Assembly (NCBI RefSeq): GCF_025153455.1
Contig: NZ_JANZNT010000001.1
Span: 496,001 to 560,000, forward strand
Direction: 5' to 3'
Source of the DNA: Sphingomonas sp. BGYR3
GTDB lineage: Bacteria > Pseudomonadota > Alphaproteobacteria > Sphingomonadales > Sphingomonadaceae
DNA length: 64,000 bases
Shown here: positions 35,023-44,242 of the stretch, piece by piece
Position numbering within the stretch: the stretch's first letter is position 1
How the letters are laid out: every line of letters starts with the position of its first letter
Made by a program: the position numbers and the translations under genes
Notes under the pieces: generated by a model
Seen by the model: the letters and a program-made list of their open reading frames with translations, nothing else
What the model was told of the DNA's origin: nothing
Database searches by the model: none

Positions 35023-36063
35023 ATGACCCTTGAATCGCCTCGCCCGCCGACCGCCACCCGTCGCATCGCCGGTGCCTTTGCGGTCGCCCTGGTCTTTGCG
35101 CTTGGCGTCTATCTGCTGCTCGATTTCACCCGGCCCGGTGCGTTGGTGGGGTTCAGCTTCCTGCTCGTGCTGCCCGCCGCCGTCACGGCCTTCATCGCCT
35201 ATGTCGGGGATCCGCATGGGGAAAAGGCGCGCGGCTGGTATCTCGGCACCGTCCCCTTCGTCCTGATGCTGCTGGTCATCGTCGCATCCATGGTTTTCCT
35301 GCGGGAAGGCGCCATCTGCATCCTGATGCTCGCCCCGCTCTGGATCGTCAGCAGCCTGATCGGCGGCGCGCTCACCATGAAGCTGCGCCAGCGCCGCAAG
35401 CCGGGGGAATCGATCGATGCGACCTTCAACGCCAGCGTCCTTCTGGTCATCCCGCTCGTCGCGTTCCAGGTCGAACCGATGATCCCGCTGCCCCGCGATC
35501 GCTATGTCGTGACGCGCAGCATCGATATTGCCGCCGATCCGATGACCGTCTGGAACCTTGCCAAGGGCGTCGGTGCGATCCGCGCGGACGAGGGACGCTT
35601 CACCATCTCGCAAAGCCTGATCGGCCTGCCCCGGCCCACCGGGGTCCGTCTGGACGCCGAACGGCTGGGCGCGGTCCGCCACGTCGCGTGGCAGGATGAT
35701 ATCCGCTTCGATGAAGTCGTGACGGCATGGCAGCCGGGACGTCGGCTCCACTGGGATTTCCGCTTCGGCCGGGCTGCGATGGACGGCTGGGCGATGCAGG
35801 ACCGGCACCTGATGCCCGACAGCCCGCATTACCGGATCACCGATGGCGGCTATCGGCTGACCCGCCTGCCGGATGGCGGCACCCGGCTCACGCTAACCAC
35901 CCGCTATTGGGCGCAGACGCCGGTGAACCCCTATGCCCGCGCCTGGGGCGAATTGCTGATTGGCGATGTGTCGAACAATGTGCTGGCGATCATCGCTCAG
36001 CGGGCAGAGGCGGCCAGCACCCGCCCCGCGCCCCATGCGATCAGCGCCTGGCCCGCGAAATAG
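35023..36063 (+). CDS. Membrane protein with C-terminal SRPBCC-like domain
   Basis: The 346-residue protein has about four or five N-terminal membrane helices (residues 15-155). A soluble domain follows that begins DRYVVTRSIDIAADPMTVWN, the usual first strand of START/SRPBCC folds, and ends with TRLTLTTRYWAQTPVN. It is preceded by an operator copy of the adjacent regulator, so it is the likely target of that protein. It may sense or bind a lipophilic molecule. Its last 67 bases overlap the convergent lysoplasmalogenase gene. Confidence 0.75.
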   Translation: MTLESPRPPTATRRIAGAFAVALVFALGVYLLLDFTRPGALVGFSFLLVLPAAVTAFIAYVGDPHGEKARGWYLGTVPFVLMLLVIVASMVFLREGAICILMLAPLWIVSSLIGGALTMKLRQRRKPGESIDATFNASVLLVIPLVAFQVEPMIPLPRDRYVVTRSIDIAADPMTVWNLAKGVGAIRADEGRFTISQSLIGLPRPTGVRLDAERLGAVRHVAWQDDIRFDEVVTAWQPGRRLHWDFRFGRAAMDGWAMQDRHLMPDSPHYRITDGGYRLTRLPDGGTRLTLTTRYWAQTPVNPYARAWGELLIGDVSNNVLAIIAQRAEAASTRPAPHAISAWPAK

Positions 36064-36614
36064 GTCGGCCAGATCAGCAGTTCCCAACTGCCGAAACCGC
36101 CGATCCGCGCGAACAGGATCAGGTCGGATGCGACGAACAGCATGGCGCCCATGCCCACCCGATAGCGGGGAAAGCGGCTGGTCCACGCCAATGCCGCCAT
36201 GCTGCCCAGCCCGGCGGCATAGATGGCAACGCCAGCATCCCGGCTCAGCAACGCGGCAATCAGCGTCGTGGCGGGCGCGATGATCCAGCCGAGCAGGCGC
36301 TGGCTCCGGCTCATCGCCGCCCGCCGGTGACGGGCGAACAGCACGATATACGCGATATGCCCGGCCAGGAACGCGATCGCCCCGACGATCAGGCTTACCG
36401 CCTCCAGCAGCACATCGCCAATCGCGCCCAGCGCCAGCGCGGCGGCCAGCAACCGGCCATCCCCGTCCCGCGCCGTCATGGCGGCCCAGATCGCCAGCAG
36501 GCCGACGCCCGCCCCCTTCCACACGATGACGCCCGCCCCGCTCAGGTCGGACCACCCGACCAGCGTATAACTCGCCCCCGCAACCAGCGCCGCTATCCAG
36601 ATCGTTTTCGCCAT
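35997..36614 (-). CDS. YhhN/TMEM86-family lysoplasmalogenase-like membrane protein
   Basis: The 205-residue protein is almost entirely membrane-embedded, with seven or eight helices. It carries family motifs: LALGAIGDVLLE near residue 60, FLAGHIAYIVLFA near 80 and ASDLILFAR near 170. Members hydrolyse the vinyl-ether bond of lysoplasmalogens in some organisms; here the substrate is unknown. The ATG at 36614 with GGGGACAGG upstream is preferred over more distant starts. The 3' end overlaps the convergent SRPBCC gene by 67 bases. Confidence 0.82.
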   Translation of the reverse strand: MAKTIWIAALVAGASYTLVGWSDLSGAGVIVWKGAGVGLLAIWAAMTARDGDGRLLAAALALGAIGDVLLEAVSLIVGAIAFLAGHIAYIVLFARHRRAAMSRSQRLLGWIIAPATTLIAALLSRDAGVAIYAAGLGSMAALAWTSRFPRYRVGMGAMLFVASDLILFARIGGFGSWELLIWPTYFAGQALIAWGAGRVLAASAR

Positions 36615-36624
36615 CCTGTCCCCG

Positions 36625-36650
36625 CTGGTGCTGAGCCTGTCGAAGCACTG
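36625..36650. repeat. Sphingomonad-type dispersed repeat core (GTGCTGAGCCTGTCGAAGCAC)
   Basis: This short element, with GTGCT/AGCAC ends able to pair, resembles a repeat I know from many sphingomonad intergenic regions. It lies just upstream of the lysoplasmalogenase gene. Only one copy is seen in this window. Confidence 0.45.
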
Positions 36651-36800
36651 CCCGTCTTCTTGCGCCAATGCCAGCACGCCGATGGCCTATTCCCCACCGT
36701 AACCCCGGCCTTGCGCCGGGGTCCAGCGTGCCACCGCACGATCCGCCCACTGCCGCACGCTGGATGCCGAAACAGGTCCGGCATGACGAGGGGGCAGGAG

Positions 36801-36895
36801 GACCCTCACCCTTCCCACCGCTTCGCGGCGGACCCCTTCCCTCTCCCGCTTGCGGGAGAGGGAGGGAGGCGCGAAGCGCCGGAAGGATGAGGGTC
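36801..36895. repeat. 95-base nested palindrome, intergenic REP-like element
   Basis: Outer arms GACCCTCA-C-CCTTCC (36801-36815) and GGAAGG-A-TGAGGGTC (36881-36895) are complementary at all but one position. Middle arms CGCTTCGCG (36819-36827) and CGCGAAGCG (36870-36878) are perfect. The inner arms TCCCTCTCCCGC (36838-36849) and GCGGGAGAGGGA (36852-36863) are also perfect. The inner core is shared with the 11.57 kb element. Confidence 0.8.
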
Positions 36896-37079
36896 TTCTT
36901 GCTACAGACCTTCTCGCCACCCTCCGCCCAATCCCGCCCCTTTCCTACACACCCGTCTTGCGCCTAGGCTCTGCCTGCGCAAAAGCCCCGTGCATGGCGC
37001 GGAAACACCCGGTTCCGACCGTCAACCGCCCCGTAAACCCGTTCATAGTGTCAAAACTGTCAAAACTGGCCCCGATTTG

Positions 37080-38399
37080 ATGACCAACACCCACGACATT
37101 CACATCATTGGCGGCGGCCTCGCCGGATCGGAAGCCGCCTGGCAACTGGCAGAGGCCGGGCTTCGCGTCCGCCTGTCCGAAATGCGCGGCTCCGGGGAAC
37201 GCACCCCTGCGCATCAGACCGACGATCTTGCCGAACTGGTCTGCTCGAACAGCTTCCGCTCCGATGATGCCGACAGCAATGCCGTCGGCCTGCTGCATCA
37301 GGAAATGCGCGCCCTCGGCTCGATCATCATGGCGATGGGGGATGTGCACAAGGTTCCGGCCGGATCCGCCCTTGCCGTCGACCGCGACGGATTTGCCGCC
37401 GGGGTCACCGCACGCCTCGCTCAACATCCGAACATCACCGTCGTGCGGGAACGGATCGACACCCTGCCCGCCAGCGGCCCGACGATCATCGCCACCGGCC
37501 CCCTGACCGCGCCGGGCCTGGCCGACGCCATCGGCGCTGCGACGGGCAAGGATCAGCTGGCGTTTTTCGACGCCATCGCCCCCATCGTCCATGCCGAAAG
37601 CATCGACATGGACATCGCCTGGAAACAGTCGCGCTGGAACAAGGGCGAGGGGTCGGATTACATCAACTGCGCCATGGACCGCGAACAATATGAGGCGTTC
37701 CACGCCGCGCTGATGGCGGGCGAAAAGACCGAGTTCCGGGAATGGGAAAACGTCCCCTATTTCGACGGCTGTATGCCGATCGAGGTGATGGCGGAACGCG
37801 GGCTGGACACGCTGCGCTTCGGCCCGATGAAGGGCGTCGGCCTGGATGATCCGCGCACCGGCCGCTGGCCCTATGCCGCCGTTCAGCTTCGTCAGGACAA
37901 TGCCACCGGCACGCTGTGGAACATGGTCGGGTTTCAGACCAAGCTGAAATATGCCGAACAGGTGCGCATCTTCCGCACCATCCCCGGCCTGGAAAACGCC
38001 GAGTTCGCCCGGCTGGGCGGCCTGCATCGCAACACGTTCATCCGCTCGCCCGAACTGCTCGATGCCACGCTGCGCCTGAAATCGGCCCCGCACATCCGCT
38101 TCGCCGGACAGATTACGGGGTGCGAGGGCTATGTGGAAAGCGCGGCCATCGGCCTCATTGCCGGGCGGTTCTGGGCTGCGGAGCTTGCTGGCCGCGCCAT
38201 GACGCCGCCGCCTGTCGAAACCGCGCTGGGCGCGCTGCTCGGCCACATCACGGGCAATGCGCGGGCGGAAAGCTATCAGCCGATGAACGTCAATTTCGGC
38301 CTGATGCCTCCCATTCCCGGCCGCACGAAAAAGGCTGATCGGAAACGGATGTACACCGACCGCGCCCGGGTCGCCCTTGGGGAATGGCTGGCGGCCTAA
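37080..38399 (+). CDS. trmFO: Methylenetetrahydrofolate-dependent tRNA (uracil-5)-methyltransferase
   Basis: TrmFO methylates U54 in the tRNA T-loop using methylenetetrahydrofolate and FADH2. The 439-residue protein begins with a dinucleotide-binding motif, [17 protein letters not shown], followed by [12 protein letters not shown] with the conserved catalytic-region Cys. The segment [15 protein letters not shown] and the C-terminal [18 protein letters not shown] are family marks. The ATG at 37080 fits the family N-terminus; frame open to 36990 adds unrelated sequence. No strong ribosome site is visible. The last four bases overlap the convergent EF-hand gene. Confidence 0.95.
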   Translation: MTNTHDIHIIGGGLAGSEAAWQLAEAGLRVRLSEMRGSGERTPAHQTDDLAELVCSNSFRSDDADSNAVGLLHQEMRALGSIIMAMGDVHKVPAGSALAVDRDGFAAGVTARLAQHPNITVVRERIDTLPASGPTIIATGPLTAPGLADAIGAATGKDQLAFFDAIAPIVHAESIDMDIAWKQSRWNKGEGSDYINCAMDREQYEAFHAALMAGEKTEFREWENVPYFDGCMPIEVMAERGLDTLRFGPMKGVGLDDPRTGRWPYAAVQLRQDNATGTLWNMVGFQTKLKYAEQVRIFRTIPGLENAEFARLGGLHRNTFIRSPELLDATLRLKSAPHIRFAGQITGCEGYVESAAIGLIAGRFWAAELAGRAMTPPPVETALGALLGHITGNARAESYQPMNVNFGLMPPIPGRTKKADRKRMYTDRARVALGEWLAA

Positions 38400-38875
38400 C
38401 CGTCCGCTTCGTCCTCCGCTGGTTCCGGGGCGCGCTCGGCCGGCGGGCATTTGACGGTCGCGGCCGGCTTGCGCTTGACCGCGGTGGTCGCAAACTCGGC
38501 CCGGTTCAGCGCCCGGTCGCCGCTGGCATCGGCCTTGGCAAACTTGTCGGTGGTGCGAACCGCCCATTCGTCAAAGCTCAGCCGTCCGTCGCCATTGGCG
38601 TCCAGCTTGGCATAGGCCTTGCGCCGGCTGGCCAGATATTCGTCCCGGGTGATCCGGTCGTCCCGGTCCTTGTCATACCGGTCGAACCGCTTCTCCTCCC
38701 GGCTCCGCTCCGGGGCCGAAGGGGCGACATCGGGCAGCGGCGCTGCCGCGGCCTGCGCCGCTGGCGGCGGCGGCGGTGTCGGGCCGGCCTCGCCGCTCGC
38801 CATCGACCGGTACAGGAACAGGCCCGCCATCATCAGCAGCATCGCACCCGCCGCCCCCGCCAGATACCGCCACAT
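38396..38875 (-). CDS. Membrane-anchored EF-hand protein
   Basis: The 159-residue protein has one N-terminal membrane segment ([19 protein letters not shown]), a Pro/Ala-rich linker and three EF-hand-like loops: [13 protein letters not shown] near residue 70, [13 protein letters not shown] near 92 and [13 protein letters not shown] near 115. The tail is rich in Lys, Pro and Glu. It is probably a periplasmic calcium-binding protein anchored in the inner membrane. The gene is convergent with trmFO (4-base overlap) and downstream of the synthase-like gene on the same strand. Confidence 0.8.
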   Translation of the reverse strand: MWRYLAGAAGAMLLMMAGLFLYRSMASGEAGPTPPPPPAAQAAAAPLPDVAPSAPERSREEKRFDRYDKDRDDRITRDEYLASRRKAYAKLDANGDGRLSFDEWAVRTTDKFAKADASGDRALNRAEFATTAVKRKPAATVKCPPAERAPEPAEDEADG

Positions 38876-38937
38876 CGCCTGCCTCCCAACCCCTTTGACG
38901 CCAAGGCTAGCGGAGGCCGCTCGCTGGTCAAAGCGGA

Positions 38938-39612
38938 TTAGCGACCGGTCAGCTTCATCACCGCCAGGCGCGCCACCCGCCCCGGCGCACCATGCCGGAT
39001 CGGCTGGTCCAACGGTATGGCGGCATCCATCCGCGCCAGCAGCGAAAGCGCGCCTAGCACCCGCAACGGCCCCGGCCAGCGCCCCGGCCCGTCAGCCAGC
39101 GCAGCCAGCACCATGCGCTGCGCCTCGCCCGCCGCTGCCGGATCGCTCAGATGCCGGGACAGATCGGCCAGCGCCCAGCCCTGCCCCGCCTTGGCCAGCC
39201 CCGCCGGCTCACCGCCCCCGGCACACCTCGCCACCGCCCGGAACAGCGTTGCCCCCCGCTCCTCGGCATAAGCGCCCAGAATTTCCGGCGTCAGTTCCTC
39301 CGCCGTCGCCAGCCGCTCCCATCCCGTCGCCATGTCGGCCAGCATCTGGCCCGAAACCTCGGCGCCGACCACCGCTGACGCCACCTCGACCAGCACTGGC
39401 ATCGCTGGTGGTTCCCCGCCCTCCAGTGCCGTCAGCTGATCCCGCCACCACGCAAGCCGCAGCTGCGCCAGCATCGGCTGACCCGTCGCCCGCAGGACCG
39501 CGCCCAGCGAGTCGTCCAGGTTCAACAGCGCCTTGACCACCGGCTGCAATGCCGCCGGCGCGTATCCGATGGCCAGTGCCACCTCGGGATTTTCCAAAAG
39601 GCGCAGGGTCAC
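38938..39612 (-). CDS. Squalene/phytoene synthase-fold protein, probably not a canonical synthase
   Basis: The 224-residue protein has the family pattern QPMLAQLRLAWWRDQLTAL, but the DxxxD prenyl-diphosphate motifs of true phytoene and squalene synthases are not visible. That makes it closer to the non-catalytic NDUFAF6-like group, which assists complex I assembly in mitochondria. The start is a GTG at 39612 with GGAA upstream. It precedes the EF-hand gene with a 62-base gap and is divergent from the TadG gene. Catalytic activity is doubtful; function is inferred by fold only. Confidence 0.7.
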   Translation of the reverse strand: MTLRLLENPEVALAIGYAPAALQPVVKALLNLDDSLGAVLRATGQPMLAQLRLAWWRDQLTALEGGEPPAMPVLVEVASAVVGAEVSGQMLADMATGWERLATAEELTPEILGAYAEERGATLFRAVARCAGGGEPAGLAKAGQGWALADLSRHLSDPAAAGEAQRMVLAALADGPGRWPGPLRVLGALSLLARMDAAIPLDQPIRHGAPGRVARLAVMKLTGR

Positions 39613-39641
39613 GGCCGGGTTCCAGGGGTAAATGCGTCGGT

Positions 39642-39654
39642 AACCATGATGGTT
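39642..39654. promoter_or_regulatory. Small palindrome AACCAT-G-ATGGTT upstream of the TadG gene
   Basis: A 6-bp-arm inverted repeat lies 65 bases before the TadG start. TAACCAT within it resembles a CtrA half-site (TTAACCAT), and tad pilus genes are CtrA-controlled in Caulobacter. Evidence is weak. Confidence 0.25.
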
Positions 39655-39718
39655 GAACAGCGGTTATCCAATGCAGGTGCATGGGGAAGGGTGAGTATAT
39701 CCGGGGGCCGCAGGCACT

Positions 39719-41596
39719 ATGCAATTCTGGTTCACAAAAAAAGCCCGTCATGCAGGCGGTTTGCTGACCCGATTGGCCCGCAACCGGCGCGCGAACGTCC
39801 TTCCGATCATGGCGGCCGCCCTTGTTCCAATTGTCGGCGGGATGGGTGCCGCGATCGATGCCAGCCGAGTGATCATGGTGAAATCGCAGTTGCAGACCGG
39901 CGTCGATGCTGCGGCGCTGGCAGGTGCCCGCGCGTTTGCGATTACGGATGGATCAGCCAATTCGCGCACCAGCCAAGTCGATTCCTATTTTTACATCAAT
40001 TTCCCCGGCAATCCGAACCCATATATGGGAGTCAGCAACCTTCAATTGACGCCAACCTTCACGACCGTGAACAACATCAACGTTACCACGGTGACGGCCT
40101 CCGCCACCGTGCCGATGACGTTCATGCAGCTGTTCAACTATCAAAGCCAGACAGTGACCGCGATTGCCAAGGCCGAGATCCAGCCGCGTCCGCTTGAAGT
40201 GATGATGGTCTTGGACAACACCGGCTCGATGCGGGCCAACCTATCGGCTGGCCGAACGCGCATGACTGCGCTCAAGGAAGCCGCAAACGACTTTGTCGAT
40301 ATCGTGCACCAAGGGCAGACCCGGCGGGCCGATCTGGCAATCGGCTTTGTACCCTATGACATCACTGTAAATGTAGGCCGTCTGCTTCCCAGCGGCTCGG
40401 TCGCCAGCCAGACCGGCTTTAACGACGCGTTCTTCACGACTAACTATGGCGATTGGCCCGCCAACTTCCTTGCGTGGAAGGGGTGCGTGATGAACGACAG
40501 CACGGTCAAAGACGTCAGCGCCGATCGGTTGGAGTCAGAGCCGGGCGCTTGGGATGTGACCCGGACCCTGCCGGGAGAAGGCTCAAACCCTGCGGTTCAG
40601 CCATATTTCGTCCCGCCAATGTATGTTCCGAGGCTGGCATCGAGCTCGGCAAACGCTACGCAAAAGGCGAACAAGGATGGCGATTATTACAAAATCGCCA
40701 ACGTCGAGCCCAAGAACAATCTCTACAAGCTGGACGGTGGTTCGGCCGGCGCTGCACAGTCAGCCTATTTGCTCGCTACGCCCACCTATCGCAAATATTT
40801 CTACGATTATTACATCGGCCTCAACAATGGCGCGAACACGGCAACCGATGATGTCATTCGGAAGACGGATGGCAGCTATTACACGCCAGGCTCGGCCGAT
40901 GCATGGGTCGTCGATCTGTCGCGCGTCCCCTTCTACTCCAACACAGCCTATTGGATGGCGCCGACATCGGCCAGTATCAACGCCAATGGTGGCCGGGTTG
41001 ATGATATCACCAAAGATACCACTCCGATGCCATCGCCCAACTGGCAGTGCCCGGAAGAAGCAATGCCGATCGCGTATAACCGTCCAAAAAGCGATTACAC
41101 CAGCTACATAAGCGACAAGAACTCAGCGATCTATCCGGCGAACGGAACGATCCATCATGCAGGCCTGCTATGGGGATACCGGCTGCTGGTACGGGACGAC
41201 AAATTCCCACGGACCAACCCAACGAACGAGCGGGCCAGACGCGCTATTGTGTTCATGACGGACGGTCTGAACGAGGTGGGCGAAAGCCAGAACGGATACA
41301 CGGACCGCACCTTCACCTGGTATGGACAGTGGTCGCAAAGCAGCCTGTCGTCGAACGCTGCCAACACCGAAACGCAGATGCTGCGCCGGTTCGCCAAAAC
41401 CTGCGCCAATATCCAGCGGGAGACCAACCCGCCCGAAATCTACATCATCGCGCTGGTCGCCAACAGCACAGAAGTCAACACAGCATTTGATCAGTGTGCG
41501 CCCGGCCGCGTTTATCGAACCAGCAGCACGGCGGAGCTTCGCACCGCGTTTCAGAACGTCGCTGCAGAGCTGGTTGACCTGCACCTGACACAGTGA
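39719..41596 (+). CDS. TadG-type pilus assembly protein with von Willebrand A domain
   Basis: The 625-residue protein starts with a Tad-type N-terminus: a charged patch, then the helix ANVLPIMAAALVPIVGGMGA and IDASRVIMVKSQLQTGVDAAALAGARA. A vWA domain follows, with a MIDAS motif DNTGSM from Asp166 and a later FMTDGLNEVG. It contains a long insertion (about residues 220-460) rich in Asn, Tyr and Ser. It is probably exported and membrane-anchored, taking part in Flp pilus assembly or adhesion. It heads an overlapping TadG-TadE-TadE trio. The GC content here is visibly lower than around it. Confidence 0.85.
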   Translation: MQFWFTKKARHAGGLLTRLARNRRANVLPIMAAALVPIVGGMGAAIDASRVIMVKSQLQTGVDAAALAGARAFAITDGSANSRTSQVDSYFYINFPGNPNPYMGVSNLQLTPTFTTVNNINVTTVTASATVPMTFMQLFNYQSQTVTAIAKAEIQPRPLEVMMVLDNTGSMRANLSAGRTRMTALKEAANDFVDIVHQGQTRRADLAIGFVPYDITVNVGRLLPSGSVASQTGFNDAFFTTNYGDWPANFLAWKGCVMNDSTVKDVSADRLESEPGAWDVTRTLPGEGSNPAVQPYFVPPMYVPRLASSSANATQKANKDGDYYKIANVEPKNNLYKLDGGSAGAAQSAYLLATPTYRKYFYDYYIGLNNGANTATDDVIRKTDGSYYTPGSADAWVVDLSRVPFYSNTAYWMAPTSASINANGGRVDDITKDTTPMPSPNWQCPEEAMPIAYNRPKSDYTSYISDKNSAIYPANGTIHHAGLLWGYRLLVRDDKFPRTNPTNERARRAIVFMTDGLNEVGESQNGYTDRTFTWYGQWSQSSLSSNAANTETQMLRRFAKTCANIQRETNPPEIYIIALVANSTEVNTAFDQCAPGRVYRTSSTAELRTAFQNVAAELVDLHLTQ

Positions 41597-42174
41597 TGGC
41601 TATGATGCTAATTCTCTCAGACCGCCGCGGCATGGCCGCCGTCGAATTCGCCCTGGTTGCCCCAGTGATGCTGATGCTGATCTGCGGCGGCATCGAGATG
41701 GCACATCTGACCTTTGCGCGCAGCACGCTGGACGCGGCAATGATCCAGGCCGCGCGCAAGGCATCGGCATCACTTGAAACGGCTGAGGCCACTCGTACCT
41801 CGGAGATGATCGCACGGATCAACACCGGTATGAACGGCTTTCCGATTGCGCCTGATCATAGCACCGTGATCGAAACGCGGGTCTATCGAAATTTCAGCGC
41901 CGCCTATCCGGAGGTGTTTACGGATACCAATGGAAACGGCAGCTATGAGCTCGGTGAGCCATATGTGGATCGAAACGGTGACGGGGTGTGGAATCCCGCT
42001 ACCCCGAAACCGAACCGTACCCTTGGTGGGCCTGGCGACGTGGTCAGCTACACGGTTCGCTATCCAAAGCGCATCCTGTTTAAATTCTTGGCCCAGCCGC
42101 TTGGGTTGGGCGACATAATAACGATCAGTGCGACCACCGTCGTCCGAAATGAAGCCGTTGTGAGGCGCACATGA
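41596..42174 (+). CDS. TadE-family pseudopilin-like protein with calcium-like loops
   Basis: The 192-residue protein has the TadE signature RRGMAAVEFALVAPVMLMLI with the conserved Glu, then a helix and a soluble domain. That domain holds two Asp/Asn-Gly loops, DTNGNGSYELGE and DRNGDGVW, which resemble calcium-binding repeats. Its ATG at 41596 shares a base with the TadG stop; a GTG at 41593 is also possible. The stop overlaps the next ATG. TadE proteins are minor pseudopilins of the Tad/Flp system, cleaved by a prepilin peptidase. No Tad ATPase or secretin is in the window. Confidence 0.82.
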   Translation: MAMMLILSDRRGMAAVEFALVAPVMLMLICGGIEMAHLTFARSTLDAAMIQAARKASASLETAEATRTSEMIARINTGMNGFPIAPDHSTVIETRVYRNFSAAYPEVFTDTNGNGSYELGEPYVDRNGDGVWNPATPKPNRTLGGPGDVVSYTVRYPKRILFKFLAQPLGLGDIITISATTVVRNEAVVRRT

Positions 42175-42842
42175 TCAGATTCAAATCCTCAATCCGCTCC
42201 CCTCGCACATCGCGAGTCTTTGGTGATCAGCGCGGCATGGCGATCGTTGAATTCGGGCTATGCCTGCCGTTGTTCATCGGCTTCATCTTCGCCGGCCTGG
42301 AATTCGCGAACTACACCATCGCCAACAACCGTACGCAGCGCGTAGCGGCAATGACGGCTGACCTGGTCGCGCAAAGCGGAACCGGTGCGATTGGAGCCAC
42401 AGAAGGACAGATCTACGATCTGCTAAGTGCAATCGATCTGACCGCTCAACCCTTCGATTTGCGAAACCACGGGCGTGTGATCCTCACTGCTGTTCGCGGA
42501 ACCGACAATGACAATAACGGTCAGATCGAAAATCGCATCATATGGCAGCGTTTCGATGGCGGCTATGTGGCAGCTGTGCCCCGGGTAGGATGCAATCAGA
42601 CTGTCCAACTTGCGACCCTTCCTGCCAACCGTGTCATGACATTGGACGAAATCCTTTTTCATGTGCAGGTTACATACGAATATCAGCCGCTGTTCAGTCA
42701 CGCGCCGTTTCACTGGTTAAACTTGCCGACGGCATTCCGCCGAGAAGCTGTGTTTCGTGCCCGCAGCACGCAGTTCCAGACGCCAACGCCTGATGCGCGT
42801 TTTCCGCCGAAGAACAAATGCAACACAGCCAACGGTTTGTGA
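42171..42842 (+). CDS. TadE-family pseudopilin-like protein
   Basis: The 223-residue protein has the TadE signature DQRGMAIVEFGLCLPLFIGF followed by FAGLEFANYTIANNRTQRVA. The remainder is soluble, with GTDNDNNGQIENR that again looks like a calcium-type loop and a Cys-containing C-terminus. The start overlaps the preceding stop as ATGA. The gene ends 10 bases from the convergent pdhB stop. It is probably co-expressed with the TadG- and TadE-type genes upstream. Confidence 0.8.
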   Translation: MIRFKSSIRSPRTSRVFGDQRGMAIVEFGLCLPLFIGFIFAGLEFANYTIANNRTQRVAAMTADLVAQSGTGAIGATEGQIYDLLSAIDLTAQPFDLRNHGRVILTAVRGTDNDNNGQIENRIIWQRFDGGYVAAVPRVGCNQTVQLATLPANRVMTLDEILFHVQVTYEYQPLFSHAPFHWLNLPTAFRREAVFRARSTQFQTPTPDARFPPKNKCNTANGL

Positions 42843-42852
42843 CTGACTCCCT

Positions 42853-44241
42853 TCAGCGATAGGTGACCTTCTTCACCGCAGCCACGACCCGCGCGGCATC
42901 GACCAGGGCCAGCTTTTCCAGGTTGGCGGCATAGGGCAGAGGCACGTCCTCGTTCGTCACGCGCAGTACCGGTGCATCAAGGTCGTCAAAGCCCTGTTCC
43001 ATCGCCACGGCAGCGATTTCCGACGCGATCGAACAGGTCGGCCAGCCTTCCTCGACCACCACCATCCGGTTGGTCTTTTTCAGGCTTTCCAGCACCGTCG
43101 CCGTGTCCAGCGGACGCAGGGTGCGTAGGTCGATCACCTCGGCATCCACGCCCTCGCCTGCCAGCGTCTCCGCCGCTTCCAGCGCGACGCCGACGCCGAT
43201 GGAATAGGACACGATCGTCACGTCCTTGCCCGGACGAACGATCCGCGCCTTGCCGATCGGCAGGACGTAATCATCCAGCTTCGGCACGTCGAAGCTGCGG
43301 CCGTACATCAGCTCGTTTTCCAGGAAGACGACGGGGTCTTCGCTGCGGATCGCCGCCTTCAACAGGCCCTTGGCATCGGCGGCGTCATAAGGCGCGATGA
43401 CGATCAGGCCGGGGACGCTGGCGTACCACGGGCCGTAGTTCTGGCTGTGCTGGGCCGCCACGCGGCTGGCAGCGCCGTTGGGGCCGCGGAACACGATCGG
43501 ACAGCGCATCTGGCCGCCGGACATGTAATTCGTCTTGGCCGCCGAATTGATGATGTGGTCGATCGCCTGCATGGCGAAATTGAACGTCATGAACTCGACG
43601 ATCGGGCGCAGGCCGCCCATCGCGGCGCCCGTACCGATGCCGGCAAAGCCATATTCGGTGATCGGCGTGTCAATGACGCGCCGCGGGCCGAATTCGTCGA
43701 GCAGGCCCTGCGTCACCTTGTATGCGCCCTGATATTCGGCGACTTCCTCACCCATCACGAACACGCGGTCGTCGGCGCGCATTTCCTCGGCCATCGCATC
43801 CCGCAATGCCTCGCGGACCGTGGTCTTGACCATTTCGGTCCCCTCGGGGATCGCGGGATCGGCGGCGCGCGGCTTCACATCGGCGAGCTGTGCCGTGCCG
43901 GTGGGCGTTTCCGCCTTGGCAGGCGCATCGTCCGCCTTGGGCGCTTCGGCTGCAGGCGCAGCAGCCGCAGGCGCTGCCTCGACCGAACCGGCATCCTCGC
44001 CCTCACCCGCGATCAACGCGATCACGGTGCCGACCTTTACGTTGTCGGTACCCTCGGCGACCAGGATCTTGGCGATCACGCCTTCGTCCACCGCCTCGAA
44101 TTCCATCGTCGCCTTGTCGGTTTCGATTTCGGCCATGATGTCGCCAGCAGCGACGCTATCGCCTTCCTTTACCAGCCACTTGGCCAGCGTGCCTTCCTCC
44201 ATGGTCGGCGACAAAGCCGGCATCTTCAGTTCGATCGCCAT
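42853..44241 (-). CDS. pdhB: Pyruvate dehydrogenase E1 beta subunit with N-terminal lipoyl domain
   Basis: The 462-residue protein is the E1 beta subunit of pyruvate dehydrogenase. It carries an N-terminal lipoyl domain (residues 1-80), with lipoyl-lysine Lys43 in [11 protein letters not shown], then an Ala/Pro-rich linker (about residues 85-135) and the transketolase-like beta domain with [18 protein letters not shown]. The lipoyl fusion on E1 beta is characteristic of alphaproteobacteria. It forms the heterotetramer with PdhA, whose stop is one base upstream. Lipoylation and the fused linker suggest it also connects E1 to the E2 core. Confidence 0.96.
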   Translation of the reverse strand: MAIELKMPALSPTMEEGTLAKWLVKEGDSVAAGDIMAEIETDKATMEFEAVDEGVIAKILVAEGTDNVKVGTVIALIAGEGEDAGSVEAAPAAAAPAAEAPKADDAPAKAETPTGTAQLADVKPRAADPAIPEGTEMVKTTVREALRDAMAEEMRADDRVFVMGEEVAEYQGAYKVTQGLLDEFGPRRVIDTPITEYGFAGIGTGAAMGGLRPIVEFMTFNFAMQAIDHIINSAAKTNYMSGGQMRCPIVFRGPNGAASRVAAQHSQNYGPWYASVPGLIVIAPYDAADAKGLLKAAIRSEDPVVFLENELMYGRSFDVPKLDDYVLPIGKARIVRPGKDVTIVSYSIGVGVALEAAETLAGEGVDAEVIDLRTLRPLDTATVLESLKKTNRMVVVEEGWPTCSIASEIAAVAMEQGFDDLDAPVLRVTNEDVPLPYAANLEKLALVDAARVVAAVKKVTYR

Positions 44242-44242
44242 G

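Larger units (their letters stand above)
36615..37079. other. 465-base intergenic region rich in palindromes, no gene
   Basis: Between the lysoplasmalogenase start and trmFO I see no convincing coding frame. The stretch holds the 36625 repeat, a GC-rich hairpin segment with CCCCGGCCTTGCGCCGGGG at about 36704-36722, and the nested palindrome at 36801-36895. The last 180 bases lead into trmFO and contain the direct repeat TGTCAAAACTG (about 37049-37068). Confidence 0.7.

Noticed and set aside
39719..42842. Prophage or mobile element origin for the lower-GC trio
   Set aside because: No integrase, transposase, att repeat or tRNA junction is seen, and TadG/TadE families are normal chromosomal genes.
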